Shown here piece after piece: positions 24,701 through 36,400 of a stretch of 64,000 nucleotides of DNA. The stretch spans positions 1 to 64,000 of the forward strand of contig JAUCBJ010000365.1 in assembly GCA_032718475.1 (NCBI GenBank), in the 5' to 3' direction. Source of the DNA: Nemertoderma westbladi (Eukaryota; Xenacoelomorpha; Nemertodermatida; Nemertodermatidae). The position numbers were made by a program, and so were the translations under genes. The notes beneath the pieces were generated by a model. The model was not told the DNA's origin. It saw only the letters and a program-made list of their open reading frames with translations, and made no database searches. How positions within the stretch are numbered: the first letter of the stretch is position 1; each line of letters opens with the position of its first letter.

Positions 24701-27255
24701 GTAACCTGCTCCCTTCCCTCAATTGAGAATTTACCATTGAGGCGAGATATTAATTCGCTGAGATGGGATTTACGTTCAGTCCCCCCCCCCCCCCCCCCCC
24801 CACTGACTCCCAAACAAAAAGCCCCCCTAACAGAATCAAAAGCTAAACTAAATAATCACCTGTCTGGGAACCAATAATTCATGGATCTCTTTTCAATGGA
24901 TTTTTCATCATTATTTCCCGCCGGTTCGTAACGTTTCGTTAAGGAACTCAAGGCAGCCACTCTATCAGCCGCGCCGGGTGGTTTAGGTAACGTATCGGGG
25001 TCGACTATGTCTCTTTTCTCTGGTTGATCTACCACATCAACCGAACCATCCGTAATCATTTTCTCAAACTTTTTCCTGTACTCCTCCATGTTTGGCGTAG
25101 TTGCCGTCCCAGTTTCGCTTGGTGGTGGCGGTGTTGCTGGTGGTGATTGTGTTGCTATTGGTTCTGGTGAGGTTTTGTGAACTTTGTTTGAATGATACCC
25201 AGATTCATCAGGAACCTCTGTTTGCGCTCCAAACACTGACACTGAAACACAGAGAGGCGTTTCATTACTTAATACTGTCAGTTTATGTACCTTAAAATGG
25301 TCTTAAAATGAAGAGTATTTACGGCAATTATTTTTATTGTGGGGCGAGCCACGAAGTTGGCGGAGCCTTAGCGAATTGACACTGTTAGGGGGTGGGTCAA
25401 TTTATGCAAATAGTTGTCGTCGTCGTCGTCGTCGTCGTTGTCGTCGTCGTCGTTGTCGTCGTCGTTACGATTTTGACATGCTAATAACTTTGTCGGATTT
25501 AAAGCTGCCAAGTTGAAAATTTGTAGGTATCAATATGAGCAAAAGTTGAGATTTTTGAGAGACTTTCAGACACCATCAGTGCAATGGTCTCCCGCTAGAG
25601 GGCCACATGTCTAAACATTAAATGCCCTCCCATTTCTTTGCTTTTAATCCGTTTAAGCTGAAACTTGGCAGATATGTATTAGACCATTAGCTGTGACTTT
25701 CAAAGGAGGCGAATCCATCTGCAGTTCTCCAGTCTGCCGCTAGAGGGCCAACGTGACTATTTGCATAAATTGACCTACCCCCTAACAGTGTCAATTCGCT
25801 AAGGCTCTGCCAACTTCGTGCTGCGCGAAGTATTTATATTATTATACGATCATTAAAACAAAATTGACCTGTAAGGAGCGAGCAGGATAGGGCAGTGCAC
25901 AACCAGGATGAAGCACTGTGCGGTCACAGGTTGTAGTTTATTTTCCACACGCCGCACGTTATTATTAACAAGAAGAAATAATTGCAGAGCTTTATTGTGC
26001 TGATTTACATTCCAGTGCTCGCATCGCTTAATTATAAACAATATTTATATGATATCAGGGTCAGTTGGGACTTCACTCTGTAGTTCTTCGAGATTGCCTT
26101 TTGAGATTGCCGCCTGGTCGTGCGGAAAACCGAATGTCTGTTTCATATTCTGGTTCGCCAGAGTCTTTTACTGAATAGGACTTTAATAACAATATAAATA
26201 TCATCATATTAGCGCCAGCCTAGCCTAGTTGTATGCAATTTATTTAACAAACACAATATTTTTATGATAAATAAATTAATACAAATTGGTTTTAATCAAT
26301 TTGATTGCTTAATTTTTGGTCCAGAGGTTTTGCAATTTTCGCCTTTTGAATTGTTTTATGTTGAGTATTCTGTTAGTTATTCACACGATGTCATTTCAAG
26401 TTGCCATCAATCAGCGAAATAAATAAAGAATAACCATGACGTTCAGGGCTATGTATTGATAGAGGGAGGGTGGTGTCCTAAACCGCGGCAACAAGCCACG
26501 GTCCAGAGATAATATAAAACCTTTAGAATCTGGAACACGTTCGTGGGGACTTCGCGCAGCACGTAGTCGGCAAGCCTTGGCATACGGTTCATATAGAGCA
26601 AATGGGGCATGTCTAGTTTGGACCCAATATCCCATGCTATAAATGTATTCATTCGATATACAATCATATGTTAATCCGCTAGGTGGTGTCAAATTGTTAT
26701 TCTGCAATTTCGTACTTACCAGTGCAGCACTGTACAGCAGTACCGTATCGGTAGGCCTATGTCATTACTTCTGAGTCTCTAGCGGATCCCCAATTAAATG
26801 TCTTAACTTTTCAATTTCGTAAAAGATAGACTTCATGATTCTCTACAGGCCACCAAAATTTCAGCTCAGGAAAATGAGGCCTTCCCGAGAAATTTAACAT
26901 TTTCTAAAAACTACATAATCTGTCGTAGCTGATGTCAGACTGCATGATTTTTCACCAAACTTTACAAACTTTCTAAACTTTCTCTCTACTACTTACCTAC
27001 TAAGTTTGGTTCAATTCCGAACCAGCGATGCAGAGAAATTCGCGTTCAAACATTTACCAGACAGACAGACGGACGGACAGACAGACAGACGGACATGCCC
27101 CATTTGCCCTATATGAACCGTATGCCAAGGCTCGCCGACTACGTGTCTCGCCCCACAAAGGTATTATGGTTTTAGCGGTTGAATCGCTCATCAGATCAAA
27201 GTTATGTCCTACCTGATATGAGAACAAGGACGACTAGAGTTCTGGTGAAATCCAT
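21755..27255 (-). CDS. Secreted HExxH metalloprotease-like protein with ShK and FN3 domains, copy B (intact, about 585 aa)
   Basis: Eight minus-strand exons: 27213-27255, 24860-25241, 24335-24529, 23994-24109, 23568-23786, 23044-23270, 22203-22472 and 21755-22060. They sum to 1758 nt and stay in frame with GT-AG junctions. The start ATG opens a signal peptide (MDFTRTLVVLVLIS). Residues 15-141 are a Pro/Thr/Ser-rich linker with PEKRD and LTKRYE, possible proprotein-convertase sites. Residues 142-245 hold the conserved block AWRNVNCRHVSPPPNA to MPEHRN. HELGHGIH is at about 281-288 and the helix AEWMGENMMHYFG at about 324-336, giving a predicted HExxH...E zinc site. The ShK motif (six Cys, C-x6-C-x8-C-x10-C-x3-C-x2-C) and an FN3 domain follow. 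It has no metzincin HExxHxxGxxH. No membrane segment after the signal peptide. The core resembles an uncharacterised invertebrate family I recall; peptidase activity is inferred. Confidence 0.9.
24274..24365 (-). repeat. 44-bp minisatellite at exon 3 donor, copy B (about 2 units)
   Basis: Same unit as in copies A and C but only about two copies beyond the exon. The exon 3 end itself is intact here (CYITWFMMLD then AG|GTAGGT). Confidence 0.9.
24565..24801. mobile_element. C-run bounded repeat element in intron 2 of copy B
   Basis: The body matches the copy A intron 2 element and ends in 21 C (24781-24801), with the same downstream flank CACTGACTCCCAAACAAAAA. The G-run end is missing. Insertion at the same place in both genes means it predates the A/B duplication or was spread by conversion. 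Confidence 0.7.
25338..25832. mobile_element. Inverted-repeat element (about 0.5 kb) in intron 1 of copy B
   Basis: The left arm GTGGGGCGAGCCACGAAG, then GGCGGAGCCTTAGCGAATTG through ATTTATGCAAATAG, is mirrored at the right end by CTATTTGCATAAATTGACCT, ending CCAACTTCGTGCTGCGCG. The arms are about 70 bp with few mismatches. The interior has a GTC/GTT microsatellite (25410-25466) and no coding sequence. The outer end matches the neighbouring 26545-27160 element and the repeats at 53158-53310. Confidence 0.85.
26545..27160. mobile_element. Inverted-repeat element (about 0.6 kb) in intron 1 of copy B
   Basis: The left arm GTAGTCGGCAAGCCTTGGCA, then TACGGTTCATATAGAGCAAA and TGGGGCATGT, is repeated inverted at 27092-27157. 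Outer ends are GTGGGGACTTCGCGCAGCAC on the left and GTGGGGCGAGACACG on the right (reversed). A GACAGACAGACGG stretch lies beside the right arm. Minus-strand frames inside have no recognisable domain. Confidence 0.8.
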
Positions 27256-27325
27256 CTTTGTCGATCTTCGACGAAATTTACAGAAAGTTGTGAAAACTGT
27301 GAATACTTAATCGCCATCCCTGCTT

Positions 27326-27334
27326 CTATATATA
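27326..27334 (-). promoter_or_regulatory. TATA box of copy B
   Basis: TATATATAG about 75 bp upstream of the copy B start codon, matching the arrangement in copy A. Expected transcription start is near 27303. Confidence 0.7.
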
Positions 27335-27345
27335 CAAAATAAGAC

Positions 27346-28435
27346 GTGCAATTAATTTTTGGTACTTAACATTCTGGCGTTCATTTTCCTTTATTTACTG
27401 CAGATTTTAACACAATAAACGATCAAGTTGTTTGAGTTTTTGCTTTTACTTTGTTGGTTACTGTCAAATAATTAACTTTCAGCATTTATTAGGAATGGCC
27501 CGAGGGCCATAGATTGTTTGCGTACCATGGACCATAGTGGGTGGTATATCGACGCAAATCACAAATAATTACGTAACATTATCGTCATGATGGGCGGTTG
27601 TTGAAGATGCCTTGTCACTTTTAATCGATGGATGCAACGCAACGCTGTATTGTACTACTACAATGGCTCCAGTCCGTGGTAAGGAAATTATCAGTAACAT
27701 TAATTAATAAGTTATTTCTACCGTATAATTCCATCTATATTGTTTTATTATGTTGTTAATGTTAAGAGAATCCGTAAGGTAGGAGTTGCCTTATTATGAG
27801 TCTCAAATACTTGGTATTTATATATTTCTAGAGTCTGGAAGGGGCAATCTCAGCATCAATGTCGCCGAAACATAATTCAACCTCCCTCTACGAGTTCAAC
27901 TATTAGAGCAGTCAATTCTACAGTAAGCAGTACACAATAACTAAAAATAAATTCAGCTGACCAGCTATTCTCATGAATCTAATATTCGCTTTCATTCGAT
28001 TCAGTGAGTGTGAGAGGGCCATCATCTGAGGTGCAACTAAATTACAAACACGCAGTAGGTTTAATTAATGTTTGCCTATGGTTTGAAGGGGAGTCTGAGA
28101 TAGAGTAATACCAGCCCTGAATTATCATTGGCTACCAATTCAAGTTTACTCAAAAAACTAGCAAAACATATACTTTCTGCACCAGATAATTTACTCATTG
28201 ACCAAATATTATACAAGCGGGTCAAAAAAATTAAATCTGGCCAAAATAATAAAAAAAAGAACAAAACACATACTTTTCAAAAAAAAATAATTTAATTGTT
28301 GACCCAAAAATTCATCTGAACTAATGTTATAAATTCGACCCAAAAATTAAAACATCAGCCCCGAAACACACATTTACTACACTAAAACATATAAATTCAA
28401 CAACAATAGTCAGATATATGATATATATTTCCATA
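27346..28435. other. B/C intergenic region, no gene seen
   Basis: AT-rich sequence upstream of both divergent genes. It contains only short frames without domains. I see no shared promoter element beyond the copy B TATA box. Confidence 0.5.
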
Positions 28436-28436
28436 G

Positions 28437-28628
28437 AGTCAGCTTTTTCTAACCAAAACAATAAACTATGTTGTTACCATTTGAGGGAAAGTACCAGATT
28501 ACAGAGACGGCTTTTTCTAACCAAAACAATAAACTATGTTGTTACCATTTGAGGGAAAGTACCAGATTACAGAGACGGCTTTTTCTAACCAAAACAATAA
28601 ACTATGTTATTACCATTTGAGGGAAACG
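28437..28628. repeat. 69-bp direct repeat, three units
   Basis: CTTTTTCTAACCAAAACAAT, then AAACTATGTTGTTACCATTT and a GAGGGAAAG to CAGAGACGG tail, occurs three times in tandem. The motif also appears singly at 9290-9370 and 10200-10300 and, inverted, within the G-run elements, linking these into one dispersed repeat group. Confidence 0.85.
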
Positions 28629-29242
28629 TTTTATAATAAAAACAAGAAACGCTATCCATTGAATAGCATTACTTTGCCCAGACATTCAATTTTTTATGAG
28701 CAGAGCACCCGTTGATACATGATATGAATGAATTGTTAAAATTCGCTCTTGTTTTCTAAGTAAAAAAAGTTGAAACGTTTCTTTTTTACCGCGATTTCAC
28801 AAGCACCTTTTAGAAATCTATTTTCTAGGATCAATCAAAACTTCATTAAAATTGTTTGAGCCGTTTTTGCTCTAGATCAGCAGTAGCCAGACAGTCAGAA
28901 TTTTTTCTTACAGTAACCAAGTCTACGAATTGCTAATTACATTCTTTGAGCACTGACTACGAATATATAGGAAATTATTGATGATAATATGTGTGAAATC
29001 ATTGAATTTTAATTGATTTGGTGCCCAATCTTTCTATCTTTGATCTTAACAATGCATCTATCTGTGCGGAAATGGCGTTTAATCAACGAATAGTTTAGAG
29101 AGCATTCGATTAATCAATAAGTGATAAACATGTTTTTATTGGCGACTTCACCTATAAAACATGCCTACTCGATCGTAACTCCCTTAATAACGTTATAAAT
29201 ATTACAATTATTTATAACATTTTTAAGTTTAATAATTTATTA

Positions 29243-29529
29243 AAGTAAAAGTAAAGTAAATTTTCTTCGGCCACTAGGCCAGGGATTACGCACAAAGTCT
29301 GACGACTTATTTCCAGTGCGGTCCCCCCAGAACTTTACTCCCCAGAGGAAACTCTAGTACTCATTTAGCTACCACTTAAGGATGCAAGGCAGAGATGCGC
29401 CCTGGCTGGTCCCTTTAAAGCATTCGTGCCGAAACGAAAACTGCCCTGGTCCATGTGAGGATCGAACCCACGACCTACAGGAGATGTGAATTCAATGCAA
29501 CCACTACACCAAGGTGGAACCACGGCTCC
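29243..29529 (-). mobile_element. tRNA-derived SINE
   Basis: On the minus strand, an A-box-like TTGGTGTAGTGGTTGCAT near 29515-29495 is followed about 45 nt later by a B-box GGGTTCGATCC (about 29463-29473). A unique body follows, then an A/T-rich tail with AAATTTACTTTACTTTTACT. This is the standard layout of a Pol III SINE. The tRNA-like head is not a functional tRNA gene, because it cannot be folded into a complete cloverleaf by eye. Confidence 0.8.
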
Positions 29530-29568
29530 TGAAATTACCGCGACTTCAGTCGAAGTCTACCTTATCAT

Positions 29569-29830
29569 GGGGGGGGGGGGGGGGGGGGTGGGGGGGTTCG
29601 ACGCAATAAAAATTAATCCCTCTCCAGGGGAAATTCGACGCAAATAACTGCTGATTACTTGCAAAAATAATACCGTAACCTGTTTTATTGACTTTAATTT
29701 ATTGTTTTGGTTAGAATAACCTGCTACTGTAACCGGCTCCTTTCCCTAAATTGAAAATTTAACATTGGGGCGGCATTACTCCGCCGAGATGCGAATTGCG
29801 TCAGGTCCCCCCATCCCCCTGCCCAACAGG
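29569..29830. mobile_element. G-run bounded repeat element
   Basis: 20 G, a T and 7 more G are followed by TTCGACGCAATAAAAATTAA, the same body as at 13753, ending in short C-rich runs (CAGGTCCCCCCATCCCCC). Confidence 0.65.
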
Positions 29831-29834
29831 GTCA

Positions 29835-30375
29835 ACTTTTACGCTGTTACTTTTTAACGCTTTACCACCCCAATTAGCTCCCTTATTATCACCACCCCAA
29901 TTACCTCGCTTGTCTAAGCACCTATATTAGCTTCCTTGTCTCACCACCCCAATTATCTCCCTTATCTGACCACCCCAATTAGCTCCCTTATTAGAACACC
30001 CCAATTAGCTCCCCTGTCTGACCCAATTAGCTCCCTTGTCTGACCACTAGCCCCATTATCTGACCACCCAATTAGCTATCTTGTCTAACCACGCCAATTA
30101 GCTTCCTTGTCAACCACACCAACTAGCTACCTTATCTAACCACCCAATTAGCTACCTTATCTAACCACCCCAATTAGCCCCCTTATTTGACTACACCAAT
30201 TAGCTACCTTATCTAATCACCCCAATTAGCCCCCTTATTTGACTACACCAATTAGCTACCTTATCTAACCACCCCAATTAGCCCCCTTATTTGACTACAC
30301 CAATTAGCTACCTTATCTAATCACCCCAATTAGCCCCCTTATTTGACTACACCAATTAGCTACCTTATCTAATCA
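29835..30375. repeat. CACCCCAATTAGCTCCCTTAT minisatellite
   Basis: Irregular 26-31-bp units built on CCAATTAGCT and CTTATCT fill about 540 bp. The last four are a homogenised 53-bp dimer (CCCCTTATTTGACTACACCA alternating with CAATTAGCTACCTTATCTAA). The array ends about 95 bp upstream of the copy C start codon. Confidence 0.9.
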
Positions 30376-30458
30376 CCTCCTGCTCATTCGACAATAAATT
30401 ATTTGACTGCCATGATTTCTTCGATATCTATAGAATTACAATAGTTATAATTAATTTT

Positions 30459-30473
30459 ATGTCCCGGGAATGA
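30459..30473 (+). promoter_or_regulatory. Four-codon upstream ORF overlapping the copy C start
   Basis: ATGTCCCGGGAATGA encodes four residues and its stop overlaps the copy C ATG at 30470. It would act only if the transcript starts upstream of it. No TATATATAG box like those of A and B is present; only a weak CTATAGAATT lies near 30428. Confidence 0.35.
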
Positions 30474-33400
30474 AGATGCTGGATCATAAACCGTACCTAA
30501 AGTACCTAGTGGTTCTGTTTGTGTTATCAGGTAATTGTTTGGTCCGACAGCCAGTACCTAGTGGTTCTGTTTGTGTTATCAGGTAATTGCTTGGTCCGAC
30601 CAGCCAGTACCTAGTGGTTCTGCTTGTGTTATCAGGTAATTGTTTGGTCCGACCAGCCAGTAACTAGTGGTTCTGCTTGTGTTATCAGGTAATTGTTTGG
30701 TCCGACCAGCCAGTACCTAGTGGTTCTGCTTGTGTTATCAGGTAATTGTTTGGTCCGACCAGCCAGTAACTAGTGGTTCTGCTTGTGTTATCAGGTAATT
30801 GTTTGGTCCGACAGCCAGTACCTAGTGGTTCTGCTTGTGTTATCAGGTAATTGTTTTTTCCGACCAGCCAGTACCTAGTGGTTCTGCTTGTGTTATCAGG
30901 TAATTGCTTGGTCCGACCAGCCAGTACCTAGTGGTTCTGCTTGTGTTATCAGGTAATTGTTTGGTCCGACCAGCCAGTAACTAGTGGTTCTGCTTGTGTT
31001 ATCAGGTAATTGTTTGGTCCGACCAGCCAGTACCTAGTGGTTTTGCTTGTGTTATCAGGTAATTGTTTGGTCCGACAGCCAGTACCTAGTGGTTCTGCTT
31101 GTGTTATCAGGTAATTGTTTGGTCCGACCAGCCAGTAACTAGTGGTTCTGCTTGTGTTATCAGGTAATTGTTTGGTCCGACAGCCAGTACCTAGTGGTTC
31201 TGCTTTTGTTATCAGGTAATTGTTTTTTCCGACCAGCCAGTACCTAGTGGTTCTGCTTGTGTTATCAGGTAATTGCTTGGTCCGACCAGCCAGTACCTAG
31301 TGGTTCTGCTTGTGTTATCAGGTAATTGCTTGGTCCGACCAGCCAGTACCTAGTGGTTCTGCTTGTGTTATCAGGTAATTGTTTGGTCCGACCAGCCAGT
31401 AACTAGTGGTTCTGCTTGTGTTATCAGGTAATTGTTTGGTCCGACAGCCAGTACCTAGTGGTTTTGCTTGTGTTATCAGGTAATTGTTTGGTCCGACCAG
31501 CCAGTACCTAGTGGTTCTGCTTGTGTTATCAGTTAACTGTTTGGTCCGACCAGCCAGTACCTAGTGGTTCTGCTTGTGTTATCAGGTAATTGTTTGGTCC
31601 GACCACCCAGTAACTAGTGGTTCTGCTTGTGTTATCAGGTAATTGTTTGGTCCGACAGCCAGTACCTAGTGGTTCTGCTTGTGTTATCAGGTAATTGTTT
31701 TTTCCGACCAGCCAGTACCTAGTGGTTCTGCTTGTGTTATCAGGTAATTGCTTGGTCCGACCAGCCAGTACCTAGTGGTTCTGCTTGTGTTATCAGGTAA
31801 TTGTTTGGTCCGACCAGCCAGTAACTAGTGGTTCTGCTTGTGTTATCAGGTAATTGTTTGGTCCGACCAGCCAGTACCTAGTGGTTTTGCTTGTGTTATC
31901 AGGTAATTGTTTGGTCCGACAGCCAGTACCTAGTGGTTCTGCTTGTGTTATCAGGTAATTGTTTGGTCCGACCAGCCAGTAACTAGTGGTTCTGCTTGTG
32001 TTATCAGGTAATTGTTTGGTCCGACAGCCAGTACCTAGTGGTTTTGCTTGTGTTATCAGGTAATTGTTTGGTCCGACCAGCCAGTACCTAGTGGTTCTGC
32101 TTGTGTTATCAGTTAACTGTTTGGTCCGACCAGCCAGTACCTAGTGGTTCTGCTTGTGTTATCAGGTAATTGTTTGGGCCGACCAGCCTTTTAATCCTTC
32201 ACTAAACCATTATAAATAAAAATTTTATTATGTAACATAGGAAAAAAAACATTTAATATTAGTAACCACAATATGGTAATTAAATTTATGTAATATTATT
32301 AACCACAACATAACATAATTATAATTATTTGTATTGAGTTTATTGGGTTTGTATTATGTCCATGCATTAACGAATACCTATTGATGAAAGTTGTATATCT
32401 TTTGAGACACTTTCCTTCCTTCCATAACCTTCCATAAACGAAATGTTATCTATTTTTAGCACGTGGAGATGATTCTGCCACAGCTAGAACTCTTGGAAAC
32501 GAGTTGACATACAGGAGTCATAAAGAAACGTCCCCGCCACCGGCGCCCACCAATGCACCACCAGCCACACCAGCTCCACCACCAAGCGTTAAAGAATGGT
32601 CAATGTCAGTGAAGGATCTTATAATGGTTGATGGAGCAAATCGGGCGAAGAGAGATGCAGTCGACCCCGATACGTTACCTAAACCAGCCGGCGCAGCAGA
32701 TAGAGTGGCTGCCTTGAGTTCCTTAACTAAACGTTACGAACCGGCGGAGAATATTCGTAAAAAATCCATTGATAATAAACCATCGACAAACAATCCTAAG
32801 AATCCTTGGTTTGCAGAAAGGTAAATCATTTAGTTTTTGTTTTTTGCCTTAGTTGAGTAGTTGTAGTGCCTTAGTAGAGTAGTTACAGTGCCTTAGTAGA
32901 GTAGTTGTAGTGCCTTAGTAGAGTAGTTGCAGTGCCTTAGTAGAGTAGTTGCAGTGCCTTAGTAGAGTAGTTGCAGTGCCTTAGTAGAGTAGTTGCAGTG
33001 CCTTAGTAGAGTAGTTGCAGTGCCTTAGTAGAGTAGTTGCAGTGCCTTAGTAGAGTAGTTGCAGTGCCTTAGTAGAGTAGTTGCAGTGCCTTAGTAGAGT
33101 AGTTGCAGTGCCTTAGTAGAGTAGTTGCAGTGCCTTTGTAGTGTAGTTGCAGTGCCTTAGTAGAGTAGTTGCAGTGCCTTAGTAGAGTAGTTGCAGTGCC
33201 TTAGTAGAGTAGTTGCAGTGCCTTTGTAGTGTAGTTGCAGTGCCTTAGTAGATTAGTTGCAGTGCCTTAGTAGATTAGTTGCAGTGCCTTAGTAGAGTAG
33301 TTGCAGTGCCTTAGTAGAGTAGTTGCAGTGCCTTAGTAGAGTAGTTGCAGTGCCTTAGTAGAGTAGTTGCAGTGCCTTTGTAGTGTAGTTGCAGTGCCTT

Positions 33401-36400
33401 AGTAGAGTAGTTGCAGTGCCTTAGTAGAGTAGTTGCAGTGCCTTAGTAGAGTAGTTGCAGTGCCTTAGTAGAGTAGTTGCAGTACCTTAGTAGAGTAGTT
33501 GCAGTGCCTTAGTAGAGTAGTTGCAGTACCTTTGTAGTGTAGTTGCAGTGCCTTAGTAGAGTAGTTGCAGTGCCTTAGTAGTGTAGTTGCAGTGCCTTAG
33601 TAGAGTAGTTGCAGTACCTTAGTAGTGTAGTTGCAGTGCCTTAGTAGAGTAGTTGCAGTGCCTTAGTAGAGTAGTTGCAGTGCCTTAGTAGAGTAGTTGC
33701 AGTACCTTAGTAGAGTAGTTGCAGGGTACTTTTGCACTTTAGGTCCCCACCCCTAGATTTTTTTTGTTTTCTCCTTTCTGAGATTTTCACCTTCTGAGAG
33801 AGGTTACCTATTATTTTTTATTAAGGTAGCTAGTGTTTTTAAAGGTAGCTAGTGATCTTAAAATTACAAAAGAAATTTTGTAGTGCCCCTTTTATTTAGA
33901 CAATTTCCATATCATCAATAGATTCTCGCAATTAATAAAAAGATAAATAAATCTAGTAATAAGTAAAATAGGCCTAAATAAGTAAAATAAGTAAAAACTC
34001 TATCTATCTACTCTGCCTATATTTTGTATAAAATATAAAAAATTAGCTAGTGAATAATTACTAGCTACTTTGACTATCAAATAAAAATTACTAGCTACCA
34101 TTACTCATAAATTATTCCATACAAATATATAATTGAGAATTAAATTACCAGTATATCCTACATTTACTAGCTAATAAATAGTACTAGCTAACACAAAATT
34201 AAAAGTACTAGCTACCATCTTACTGTCAGAAGGTCAAATATTTGTTCTAGATAAAAAACCTCATAATAAAATATATTTTTACAAGAAAAAAGTTGGTCAA
34301 TTTTTTTTTCAATTTTTCAATTATAATTTTTTTCACTAGCTAATAAAAAGTACTAGCTATAACACAAAAACAAAATTACTAGCTACCATCGTACTGGCAG
34401 AAGGTTAAATATTTGTTCTAGAACAAAAAACCTCATGATAAATCTCAGAAAGGAGAAAACAAAAAAAATCTAGGGGTGGGGACCTAAAGTGCAAAAGTAC
34501 CTTTGTAGTGTAGTTGCAGTGCCTTAGTAGAGTAGTTGCAGTGCCTTAGTAGAGTAGTTGCAGTGCCTTAGTAGAGTAGTTGCAGTGCCTTAGTAGAGTA
34601 GTTGCAGTGCCTTAGTAGAGTAGTTGCAGTGCCTTAGTAGAGTAGTTGCAGTACCTTAGTAGAGTAGTTGCAGTGCCTTAGTAGAGTAGTTGTAGTGCCT
34701 TAGTAGAGTAGTTGCAGTGCCTTAGTAGAGTAGTTGCAGTGCCTTAGTAGAGTAGTTGCAGTACCTTAGTAGTGTAGTTGCAGTGCCTTAGTAGTGTAGT
34801 TGCAGTGCCTTAGTAGAGTAGTTGCAGTGTCTTAGTAGAGTAGTTGCAGTGCCTTAGTAGAGTAGTTGCAGTGCCTTAGTAGAGTAGTTGCAGTGCCTTA
34901 GTAGAGTAGTTGCAGTGCCTTAGTAGAGTAGTTGCAGTGCCTTAGTAGAGTAGTTGCAGTGCCTTAGTAGAGTAGTTGCAGTGCCTTAGTAGAGTAGTTG
35001 CAGTGCCTTAGTAGAGTAGTTGCAGTGCCTTAGTAGAGTAGTTGCAGTGCCTTAGTAGAGTAGTTGCAGTGCCTTAGTAGAGTAGTTGCAGTGCCTTAGT
35101 AGAGTAGTTGCAGTGCCTTAGTAGAGTAGTTGCAGTGCCTTAGTAGAGTAGTTGCAGTGCCTTAGTAGAGTAGTTGCAGTGCCTTAGTAGAGTAGTTGCA
35201 GTGCCTTTGTAGTGTAGTTGCAGTGCCTTAGTAGAGTAGTTGCAGTGCCTTAGTAGAGTAGTTGCAGTGCCTTAGTAGAGTAGTTGCAGTGCCTTAGTAG
35301 AGTAGTTGCAGTACCTTAGTAGAGTAGTTGCAGTGCCTTAGTAGAGTAGTTGCAGTACCTTTGTAGTGTAGTTGCAGTGCCTTAGTAGAGTAGTTGCAGT
35401 GCCTTAGTAGTGTAGTTGCAGTGCCTTAGTAGAGTAGTTGCAGTACCTTAGTAGTGTAGTTGCAGTGCCTTAGTAGAGTAGTTGCAGTGCCTTAGTAGAG
35501 TAGTTGCAGTGCCTTAGTAGAGTAGTTGCAGTACCTTAGTAGAGTAGTTGCAGTGCCTTTGTAGTGTAGTTGCAGTGCCTTAGTAGAGTAGTTGCAGTGC
35601 CTTAGTAGAGTAGTTGCAGTGCCTTAGTAGAGTAGTTGCAGTGCCTTAGTAGAGTAGTTGCAGTGCCTTAGTAGAGTAGTTGCAGTGCCTTAGTAGAGTA
35701 GTTGCAGTACCTTAGTAGAGTAGTTGCAGTGCCTTAGTAGAGTAGTTGTAGTGCCTTAGTAGAGTAGTTGCAGTGCCTTAGTAGAGTAGTTGCAGTGCCT
35801 TAGTAGAGTAGTTGCAGTACCTTAGTAGTGTAGTTGCAGTGCCTTAGTAGTGTAGTTGCAGTGCCTTAGTAGAGTAGTTGCAGTGTCTTAGTAGAGTAGT
35901 TGCAGTGCCTTAGTAGAGTAGTTGCAGTGCCTTAGTAGAGTAGTTGCAGTGCCTTAGTAGAGTAGTTGCAGTGCCTTAGTAGAGTAGTTGCAGTGCCTTA
36001 GTAGAGTAGTTGCAGTGCCTTAGTAGAGTAGTTGCAGTGCCTTAGTAGAGTAGTTGCAGTGCCTTAGTAGAGTAGTTGCAGTGCCTTAGTAGAGTAGTTG
36101 CAGTGCCTTAGTAGAGTAGTTGCAGTGCCTTAGTAGAGTAGTTGCAGTGCCTTAGTAGAGTAGTTGCAGTGCCTTAGTAGAGTAGTTGCAGTGCCTTAGT
36201 AGAGTAGTTGCAGTGCCTTAGTAGAGTAGTTGTAGTGCCTTAGTAGAGTAGTTGCAGTACCTTAGTAGAGTAGTTGCAGTACCTTAGTAGAGTAGTTGCA
36301 GTGCCTTAGTAGAGTAGTTGCAGTGCCTTAGTAGAGTAGTTGCAGTGCCTTAGTAGTGTAGTTGCAGTACCTTAGTAGAGTAGTTGCAGTGCCTTAGTAG

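Noticed and set aside
29457-29523. Functional tRNA gene on the minus strand
   Set aside because: A and B boxes are present, but the head continues into a SINE body and no complete cloverleaf is evident.
30502-32188. CRISPR-like array
   Set aside because: Units are head-to-tail without unique spacers and the setting is a spliced eukaryotic gene.
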